This document shows, one piece after another, positions 1 through 7,600 of a stretch of DNA of 11,618 nucleotides. The DNA comes from Tannerella sp. Its GTDB lineage: Bacteria; Bacteroidota; Bacteroidia; Bacteroidales; Tannerellaceae. Position numbers and translations under genes: made by a program. The first letter of the stretch is position 1. Every line of letters begins with the position of its first letter. The notes beneath the pieces were generated by a model. It did not search any database, had not been told where the DNA came from, and was given only the letters and a program-made list of their open reading frames with translations. The stretch covers positions 1 to 11,618 of the forward strand of contig JAITQL010000229.1 of assembly GCA_031288935.1 (NCBI GenBank). Reading direction: 5' to 3'.

Positions 1-63
1 TCTCTCGAGAGATATTTATTTTCTCTCGAGAGATAAAAAAAATCTCTCGCGTGTTTTTTTCGG
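1..63. repeat. 21-base-period palindromic repeat array, cut by window edge
   Basis: A perfect 12-base palindrome, TCTCTCGAGAGA, occurs at 1-12 and again at 22-33. A decayed half copy (TCTCTCG) follows at 43-49. The copies start exactly 21 bases apart, about two helical turns, and are separated by AT-rich 9-base spacers. Each copy is its own reverse complement, so copies can also pair with one another as long hairpins. The array begins at base 1, so it may continue to the left. It could be a set of binding sites for a dimeric protein, a transcription-end structure, or a simple repeat; the sequence does not decide between these. Confidence 0.7.
27..60 (+). terminator. Possible intrinsic terminator for an upstream plus-strand gene
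   Basis: CGAGAGAT at 27-34 pairs perfectly with ATCTCTCG at 42-49 around an A7 loop. This 8-bp stem is followed by CGTG and a run of seven T at 54-60, which is the layout of an intrinsic terminator reading rightwards. It would end a plus-strand transcript coming from outside the window. On the minus strand the hairpin has no T-tract after it, so it is a poor terminator for the lipoprotein genes at 161-1026. Confidence 0.45.
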
Positions 64-160
64 TTTTTCCGCCCCCGGTCTCCGTTTGGAGAATCGGCGC
101 GGCTGTTTTCCATATGGCTGTTTCCATTCTGCTGACTGTTTTTTTATTTAAATACCAATT

Positions 161-625
161 CTATTTGACACGAACAAACCCATATCCCCTGGGGTAAGAA
201 GTCGTGTATACTGAAACACTTAAAGTATCATTTCTTATTGTTTCGAAAAACCAGTTCTCCGAATCTTTTTTACTCAACACATACGTTTCATTTTTTGCAT
301 AATCTCCGGTAGGTATCTCACGTTTTTCCCATGAGAAATAAACAGTATCTCTGAGGTCTTTATACGTAGTGATGTAATGATCGTCCTTAAACTCAACAAA
401 TACGTTTTCGGGATAGGATACTGCTACATAGCCGCCGTACGAGGTATACCAATTCCATTTCCCCAAAATACAGTTTTGGATGGTCGATAACGGTTTGTCG
501 TATAAAGTCATGAATTCCTCTTCCGGTTCATCTTTCTTGCATCCTGCTGTTCCTAAGCAGATACACAGGAAAACGAGTCCGATTGGGGGAAGTGTCAAAC
601 TTGCAACGATCCTTTTCATATTCAT
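161..625 (-). CDS. Small lipoprotein, possibly surface-exposed, unknown function
   Basis: This 154-residue protein has a type II signal: basic start (MNMKR), a hydrophobic stretch at about 8-24, then TAGC with the lipidated cysteine at 29. The residues right after it (KKDEPEEE) are charged and acidic, like the Bacteroidota lipoprotein export signal that sends lipoproteins to the outer face of the outer membrane. The mature part is compact, without membrane segments. An I-x-G-K-W-x-W segment near residue 55 and many alternating aromatic residues suggest a small beta-rich fold; similar short lipoproteins of unknown role are, from memory, common in Bacteroidales. Its ATG overlaps the stop of the gene before it (ATGA), so the two are probably translated together. 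A second ATG two codons later is an equally plausible start. The DNA is AT-richer than the operon to its right. No function is assigned. Confidence 0.8.
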   Translation of the reverse strand: MNMKRIVASLTLPPIGLVFLCICLGTAGCKKDEPEEEFMTLYDKPLSTIQNCILGKWNWYTSYGGYVAVSYPENVFVEFKDDHYITTYKDLRDTVYFSWEKREIPTGDYAKNETYVLSKKDSENWFFETIRNDTLSVSVYTTSYPRGYGFVRVK

Positions 626-1026
626 TCGTTGTTTAAAGTTTTCACGCTAATATAATAGATTGTTGTTCCTGCGGGAATACCTGTCCGTTCGGGAGATTGA
701 TAGCAGCGTCCTGTGGCCTGCACATTTTTCCGGGTATCTTTGGGGAGTTCGATCTCATAATTCTTTACGACGTAAACGTTCACTTCGTCTATTGTATTGG
801 CCGGACTGTTCCGAATCTCCCATCTGTCGAGTTCCGAATTGTACGACAATGTTCCGGATACGGTACAGTCCGACGCCTTTGCATCGTCAAACCCCTCTTC
901 ATCCAGGCTGACAGGCAAGGTTTCAGTATCATAATCGCCTGTTTTCGGATCTTCGTTCATATTTTGCATACAGGATACACCGCTCAATAATATGGAAATG
1001 ATAATTATAAATTTTGTTCTTGGCAC
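622..1026 (-). CDS. Small lipoprotein of unknown function, GTG start
   Basis: I place the start at the GTG at 1026-1024, giving 134 residues. The frame stays open upstream to 1248, but that extension runs through the promoter at 1058-1091 and has no signal-peptide features. From the GTG the protein reads VPRTKF, a hydrophobic run, then LSGVSC: a clear lipobox with the lipidated cysteine at 19. The mature part starts with an acidic low-complexity stretch (about 20-50), followed by a segment with two further cysteines (54 and 98) and a beta-rich tail ending YYISVKTLNNE. The A-rich stretch just before the GTG suits Bacteroidota initiation. The stop overlaps the ATG of the next lipoprotein gene (ATGA). 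An out-of-frame ATG at 1049-1047 would join this frame if the A7 tract at 1032-1038 had one more A, so a frameshift or slippage is possible. Function unknown. Confidence 0.72.
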   Translation of the reverse strand: MPRTKFIIIISILLSGVSCMQNMNEDPKTGDYDTETLPVSLDEEGFDDAKASDCTVSGTLSYNSELDRWEIRNSPANTIDEVNVYVVKNYEIELPKDTRKNVQATGRCYQSPERTGIPAGTTIYYISVKTLNNE

Positions 1027-1057
1027 AGTTCTTTTTTTGATGCTATCATAACTTCCA

Positions 1058-1091
1058 CAAAGGTAGGGAATAGTTTTTGTAAGGTTCCAAA
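1058..1091 (-). promoter_or_regulatory. Bacteroidota-type promoter for the lipoprotein pair
   Basis: Read on the minus strand, TTTG (1091-1088) is followed after 22 bases by TACCTTTG (1065-1058), an exact match to the TAnnTTTG element used by the Bacteroidota housekeeping sigma factor. The spacer is slightly longer than the usual 19-21 bases. Transcription would start near 1051-1053, leaving a leader of about 25 bases before the GTG at 1026. Confidence 0.6.
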
Positions 1092-1258
1092 TTATTTTCG
1101 TTAAAGATAATAGATAAAAAGAGCTTGTTGTATTAAATCCATGCTGTTCGTATTTCCGTCCGGCCAGCGAGATGTATGGAAAGATGAAAGCCCGGGCAGA
1201 ACAGGCTTTTCTCCCGTTGCCGGCAAGTTCTGTAAATGGCTGTCTCAAATTTCAATCC

Positions 1259-1289
1259 TTTGAATCTTTCAAATTATGTTGTACTTTTG
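1259..1289 (+). promoter_or_regulatory. Bacteroidota-type promoter of the T9SS/mltD/uvrA cluster, with a dyad over the -33 element
   Basis: TTTG at 1259-1262 and TACTTTTG at 1282-1289 are separated by 19 bases, a near-ideal match to the Bacteroidota promoter. Transcription would start near 1295, a short distance before the ATG at 1309. The -33 element lies inside a perfect inverted repeat, TTTGAA-TCT-TTCAAA (1259-1273), and a second smaller one, TTCAA-TCCT-TTGAA (1251-1264), overlaps it. Such dyads could be an operator, but AT-rich DNA can give them by chance. Confidence 0.65.
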
Positions 1290-1308
1290 CGAACTGATTC
1301 TACACGAT

Positions 1309-2643
1309 ATGCAAGGAAAAACGATTCGTAAATTGGTTTGGTTACTCGTCTGCTGTTTATGGACGGGTGCGACATTCGCCCAGTACCAGGTGGCCGGCGG
1401 CGTGAAGCCGCCCCTGCTGGCAGCGGACAATACGCTTCACCGGATACAGGTCTGGCTGGTGTATGGCATGGAGGGCGTTACAATCAGCTACACGTCGGCT
1501 TCAACTTCTCATCAATGGTATCGCTACCGTTTGCGCGCGCTGGACTACGAGCCGGTTGCTTCCACGCAACAGGGCGCCACGTCCGAGGTCAGCCGTCCGG
1601 AGGAGGGATACGGCTATTTTGTGATGGAGGGCGACAATCCCGCGATGGCGCATTTTGTCTGGGTGATTGATTACAGCCGCTATCCGGTGAATTTCCAGGG
1701 ATTGCGCGTGGCGGAAACGGCCGATCCCTGCGAAGCGCTGCGACTGGACGGCGTCAACGAAACGCCGCCGCTGGTTTACCGGACGCCGGTGGGCGATGCG
1801 ACTGCCGTTGAACGCTACTACGAAGTAAGCTACATGACGCAGGTCTGGCGCGAGCAGGCGCGCCAGTTCGTTCCGGTATTGCTGATCGACACGCTGCGGG
1901 GGAACCCTTTCAATGCGTCGATGCAGCCGCCCCTGACCGATACGGAAATCCAGTTGACGGGAGACCTTTTCGCGCGCTACTTCGGTACGGAAGAGACTTT
2001 TTCGGCCGGCCAGTATCAGGCCGTTGCGCTGGAGGTACATGCCGACACGCTGGTTTTGTCGAGCAGCCAGTCGAACATCGCGGCGGGCGACAACGAACTG
2101 CTGGCGCCCGCCACCATCCGGTTTACCGCACAGGCCAACGCGCCCGTCGCCTCGCTCTATATCTGGCAGGTTTACCGCACGCAGGAGCCGGACAATCCCC
2201 TGGTGCGCTTCACGGAGGCGGAGATGGAGTATACGTTCGACCGGGTGGGCGAATTTACGGTGAAACTGGAGGTGAGCGACCGTTCCGGCCAGTGCGTGAA
2301 CGCGGAAAATACGTATCAGGTCAGTATCACGGAAACGCAGTTGCTGGTGCCGAATGCCTTCACGCCGGAAGGCTCGCCGGGTGTCAACGACGTGTTCAAG
2401 GTTTCGTACAAGTCGGTGGTGCGTTTCCGGGGATGGATATTCAACCGCTGGGGCGCGGAACTGTTCCGGTGGGAGGATCCGTCGAAAGGCTGGGACGGCA
2501 AGTATCGCGGCAAGTACGTGCCCTCCGGCGCTTATTTTTACATTATCGAATATACGGGAACCGACGGCAAGGCGCACCGGAAAAGCGGGGACGTGAACGT
2601 GATACGTTCTTCCAAAACTCAAAATAAAACGGAAACGGAATGA
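1309..2643 (+). CDS. Secreted protein with PKD-like region and T9SS type B (CHU_C) C-terminal domain
   Basis: With the ATG at 1309 the protein has 444 residues. The longer open frame from 1276 starts upstream of the promoter's -7 element and is rejected. A Sec signal peptide (basic MQGKTIRK, hydrophobic core, probable cut after TFA at 24) is followed by an aromatic-rich domain of about 25-240 that I cannot name. A PKD-like beta-sandwich follows at about 245-342 (VGEFTVKLEVSD), then a gliding-motility-type C-terminal domain at about 346-433 (LLVPNAFTP, GVNDVF, IFNRWGAELF, GWDGKYRG, VPSGAYFYIIEY, GDVNVIR). That domain is the type IX secretion sorting signal, so the protein is expected at or beyond the outer membrane. 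Unusually, about 11 polar residues follow the domain. The stop overlaps the start of the lytic transglycosylase gene (ATGA), suggesting coupled translation. The cargo class is clear; the biological role is unknown. Confidence 0.85.
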   Translation: MQGKTIRKLVWLLVCCLWTGATFAQYQVAGGVKPPLLAADNTLHRIQVWLVYGMEGVTISYTSASTSHQWYRYRLRALDYEPVASTQQGATSEVSRPEEGYGYFVMEGDNPAMAHFVWVIDYSRYPVNFQGLRVAETADPCEALRLDGVNETPPLVYRTPVGDATAVERYYEVSYMTQVWREQARQFVPVLLIDTLRGNPFNASMQPPLTDTEIQLTGDLFARYFGTEETFSAGQYQAVALEVHADTLVLSSSQSNIAAGDNELLAPATIRFTAQANAPVASLYIWQVYRTQEPDNPLVRFTEAEMEYTFDRVGEFTVKLEVSDRSGQCVNAENTYQVSITETQLLVPNAFTPEGSPGVNDVFKVSYKSVVRFRGWIFNRWGAELFRWEDPSKGWDGKYRGKYVPSGAYFYIIEYTGTDGKAHRKSGDVNVIRSSKTQNKTETE

Positions 2644-3608
2644 AATGGATAGACAGGATAGGATACTTTGCAACCGGAGGCATTGTAGGCCTGACGGCTT
2701 GCTTGTCGGTTGGCTCCAGTAACTCGGAGCAGGTCATGGAGGAGCGTCCGCTGGTATCGGCCATGACCGTCTCGCCGGAGACGCCTTTGCAGGTGACTTT
2801 CTGCGACCGGACGCTTGATTTGAGAAGGTATAACATGTATGAAGGGATGGATCGCGAACTCAGCAGTTTCACGTATTTCCATTCCACGACGATGCTGCTG
2901 CTGAAACGCGCCAACCGCTATTTCCCGGTGATCGAGCCGATATTGAAGGCCAACGGCATCCCGGACGATTTCAAATACCTGGCCGTCATCGAGAGCCATC
3001 TGGATCCGCTTGCCCTCTCGCCGGCGCGTGCCGCGGGGATGTGGCAGTTCCTGGAGGCTACGGCGCGGTCGTACCGCCTGACCGTTACGCCGACGGTCGA
3101 CGAGCGCTGTCATGTACAGCGCTCTACCGAAGCCGCCTGCCGGTATCTGAAGGACGCCTACGCCAAATATGGCGACTGGGTGACGGTAGCTGCCTCGTAC
3201 AACGCCGGCATGGGACGCATCTCGTCCGAAATGGACAGGCAGACGGTCGACTCGGCGCTGGATTTATGGCTGGTCGAGGAAACGTCGCGCTACGTGTACC
3301 GCATCCTGGCCGTGAAACTGATTTTCGAACATCCCTATAAATACGGTTTTGTGCTGGAGGCCAAAAACCTGTACAAGCCGTTTGAATGCGACGAGGTAAC
3401 GGTGTCGGACGACATCCCCGACCTGGCTGCCTATGCCGGAAGCCTGGGCATTACGTATGCCGACCTGAAGCGCTTCAACCCGTGGATGAAGGATACGAAA
3501 CTGCAGGTGGATGGAAGAAGTTTCGTGCTGCAAGTCCCGCGGCAGAAAGACCTGTTCTACGAAACTCCGAACCGGACGGTGCATGACCCGCGGTGGACCA
3601 TACAGTAA
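2640..3608 (+). CDS. Lipoprotein lytic transglycosylase, MltD-type, with LysM-like C-terminus
   Basis: A 322-residue peptidoglycan-cleaving enzyme. Lytic transglycosylases cut the MurNAc-GlcNAc bond and leave a 1,6-anhydro end; they act in the periplasm. The N-terminus has a lipobox (LTAC, lipidated cysteine at 21), so it is probably membrane-anchored. The SLT domain spans about 95-230: IPDDFKYLAVIES carries the catalytic glutamate at 118, followed by GMWQF (133-137), the AASYNAG motif (184-190) and ETSRYVYRILA (214-224). All motifs of the family are present, so it should be active. Residues 251-300 look like a degenerate LysM module, a peptidoglycan-binding fold found at the end of MltD proteins. 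It is shorter than E. coli MltD (about 450 residues), with one such module rather than two. The ATG overlaps the stop of the T9SS protein gene; a purine-rich stretch (CGGAAACGGA) just before it may be the ribosome site. Confidence 0.9.
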   Translation: MKWIDRIGYFATGGIVGLTACLSVGSSNSEQVMEERPLVSAMTVSPETPLQVTFCDRTLDLRRYNMYEGMDRELSSFTYFHSTTMLLLKRANRYFPVIEPILKANGIPDDFKYLAVIESHLDPLALSPARAAGMWQFLEATARSYRLTVTPTVDERCHVQRSTEAACRYLKDAYAKYGDWVTVAASYNAGMGRISSEMDRQTVDSALDLWLVEETSRYVYRILAVKLIFEHPYKYGFVLEAKNLYKPFECDEVTVSDDIPDLAAYAGSLGITYADLKRFNPWMKDTKLQVDGRSFVLQVPRQKDLFYETPNRTVHDPRWTIQ

Positions 3609-3621
3609 ACGCAAGGACTTC

Positions 3622-6504
<2,883 letters not shown>

Positions 6505-6567
6505 ACGGTGTCCGCACAGGCCGGCATGTTACGATATTATTTACAGCAAAACAAGAAGAGATAAACG

Positions 6568-6786
6568 ATGAAGAATCCGATTCAAATGATCAAACAGTGC
6601 GTGGAGAAAGACGAACCCTATTTCCTGCTGCGCGGACAGGACGTGTGCGCATTGCCGGCCATCAGGGCGTATTACGAAGCCGTCGGGGAGAAAGTAAAAG
6701 ACCCGTATTTTATCGAGGAGATCGAGGAGATCATGAAAGATTTCCAGGCGTTCCTCGACGAACAGAAAACGCACGTCCCGGACTAA
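6568..6786 (+). CDS. Small cytoplasmic protein of unknown function
   Basis: A 72-residue protein with no signal peptide or membrane segment. It starts MKNPIQMIKQCVEKDEPYF and contains LRGQDVCALPAIRAYYEA, then an acidic, probably helical stretch (EEIEEIMKDFQAFLDEQK). The layout suggests two or three helices. I recall similar short proteins with an LRxQD...A...R-x-Y/W pattern in Bacteroidales, but no function. AGAAGAGA lies 6 bases before the ATG, a plausible ribosome site. It sits 63 bases after uvrA and 10 bases before the yigZ-like gene on the same strand, so it is likely in the same transcript. Its codon use and G+C resemble its neighbours. The ORF is short, but the start context, spacing and sensible composition support it as a real gene. 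Confidence 0.8.
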   Translation: MKNPIQMIKQCVEKDEPYFLLRGQDVCALPAIRAYYEAVGEKVKDPYFIEEIEEIMKDFQAFLDEQKTHVPD

Positions 6787-6796
6787 GCCCTGCCAC

Positions 6797-7393
6797 ATGA
6801 CCGAAGACAGTTATACCACCATCCGCTCGACGGCCGAAGGATATTATACGGAGAAGCGGAGCCGCTTCCTGTCGTTTGCCGTCCCCGTCGGCAGCGTGGA
6901 GGAAGCCGGGGTGTGGATAGACAGCTACCGCAAGCAGTATCACGATGCGCGCCACGTCTGCTGGGCATACATGCTGGGCGCCGACCGGAAGACCTTCCGC
7001 GCCAACGACGACGGCGAACCGTCATCGACGGCCGGCAAGCCGATTCTCGGACAAATCAACTCCCGCGAACTGACAGACATTCTGATCGTCGTCGTGCGAT
7101 ATTTCGGAGGCATCGAACTGGGAACAGGCGGCCTGATTACGGCCTACCGCACGGCCGCCGCCGAAGCCATCGCCGCCGCCACGACGGAACGCCGCACGGT
7201 GGACGAAGAATATACGGCCGTCTTCGACTATCCGCACCTGAACAGCGTGATGCGCATCGTCAAGGAGATGCAGCCCCGCGTCCTTTCGCAGACGTTCGAC
7301 ATGACGTGCCGGATGAAACTGCGCATCCGCAAAGGCGACGCCCAAGCCTTGACAAACCGCCTGCTGAAAGTGGAAAGCCTCCGCCTGGAATAG
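6797..7393 (+). CDS. yigZ: YigZ/IMPACT family protein (UPF0029 plus DUF1949)
   Basis: A 198-residue member of the IMPACT/YigZ family, widespread in bacteria, whose eukaryotic relatives regulate the kinase GCN2. The bacterial role is not settled; nucleic-acid binding has been proposed from structure. The N-terminal UPF0029 domain (about 15-120) carries the family hallmarks: RSRFLSFAVPV, the HDARHVCWAY segment (49-58), DDGEPSSTAGKPIL (71-84) and VVVRYFGGIELGTGGL (98-113). The C-terminal part (about 135-198) fits DUF1949, a ferredoxin-like fold. The length is normal (E. coli YigZ is 204). There is no clear Shine-Dalgarno before the ATG, which is common in Bacteroidota. It is the last gene of the plus-strand cluster; I see no strong terminator between its stop and the next promoter at 7471. 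Confidence 0.92.
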   Translation: MTEDSYTTIRSTAEGYYTEKRSRFLSFAVPVGSVEEAGVWIDSYRKQYHDARHVCWAYMLGADRKTFRANDDGEPSSTAGKPILGQINSRELTDILIVVVRYFGGIELGTGGLITAYRTAAAEAIAAATTERRTVDEEYTAVFDYPHLNSVMRIVKEMQPRVLSQTFDMTCRMKLRIRKGDAQALTNRLLKVESLRLE

Positions 7394-7470
7394 CCGCCCC
7401 TCGAATTGCGCGAACAGTTCGGCAGGGAACGTTGAACATTTCCATGCACCGTTCGCCCCGTTCAGAACAG

Positions 7471-7502
7471 TTTGTCCATGCAGTTAAATAGTTCTATATT
7501 TG
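7471..7502 (+). promoter_or_regulatory. Bacteroidota-type promoter of the glycoside hydrolase gene
   Basis: TTTG at 7471-7474 is followed after 20 bases by TATATTTG at 7495-7502, an ideal match to the Bacteroidota promoter. Transcription would start near 7508, giving a leader of about 90 bases before the ATG at 7601. It indicates that the hydrolase gene is transcribed separately from the upstream cluster. Confidence 0.7.
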
Positions 7503-7510
7503 TCGGGCGG

Positions 7511-7550
7511 TTTCGGGAACGCTTAACGGACTTCGGTTTTTCGGAAACGC
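7511..7550 (+). repeat. Imperfect 12-base direct repeat in the hydrolase leader
   Basis: TTTCGGGAACGC (7511-7522) and TTTCGGAAACGC (7539-7550) differ at one base and start 28 bases apart. They lie just after the predicted transcription start of the hydrolase gene, so they could be paired regulatory sites in the leader or a chance repeat. Confidence 0.4.
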
Positions 7551-7600
7551 AGGAATGAGAATAATGACAAGAAGTCCCTGATCGGAAAAACAAGATAAAG

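Noticed and set aside
1..63. CRISPR array
   Set aside because: The repeats are 12-base palindromes with 9-base AT-rich spacers, far too short for CRISPR, and no cas gene is present.
79..125. TCTCC-GTTT-GGAGA hairpin and the direct repeat GGCTGTTTTCC / GGCTGTTTCC downstream of the first lipoprotein gene
   Set aside because: The hairpin has five pairs and no T-tract on the minus strand, and the repeat is short; not enough to call a terminator or mobile-element end.
660..990. Small plus-strand frames opposite the second lipoprotein gene
   Set aside because: The minus-strand lipoprotein has a promoter, a signal peptide and coupling to the next gene; the plus-strand frames have none.
1187..1208. 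AAAGCC/GGCTTT hairpin in the divergent intergenic region
   Set aside because: Only six pairs with an 11-base loop and a weak T-run; no gene ends there. The rest of 1092-1250 shows no RNA gene or other feature that I can recognise.
1027..1248. N-terminal extension of the second lipoprotein frame (208 residues from 1248)
   Set aside because: It covers the minus-strand promoter at 1058-1091 and puts the lipobox in the middle of the protein; the GTG at 1026 gives a normal signal peptide.
1276..1308. Upstream ATG for the T9SS protein
   Set aside because: The ATG at 1276 lies between the promoter elements, so it would not be in the transcript; the ATG at 1309 begins a normal signal peptide.
1501..2673. 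Long minus-strand open frame (390 codons) opposite the T9SS protein gene
   Set aside because: It is arginine- and histidine-rich with no motif, as expected for a shadow of a G+C-rich gene; the plus-strand protein is clearly real.
3511..3621. Longer uvrA start
   Set aside because: It overlaps the transglycosylase gene and has no UvrA-like sequence; the ATG at 3622 has AAGGA upstream.
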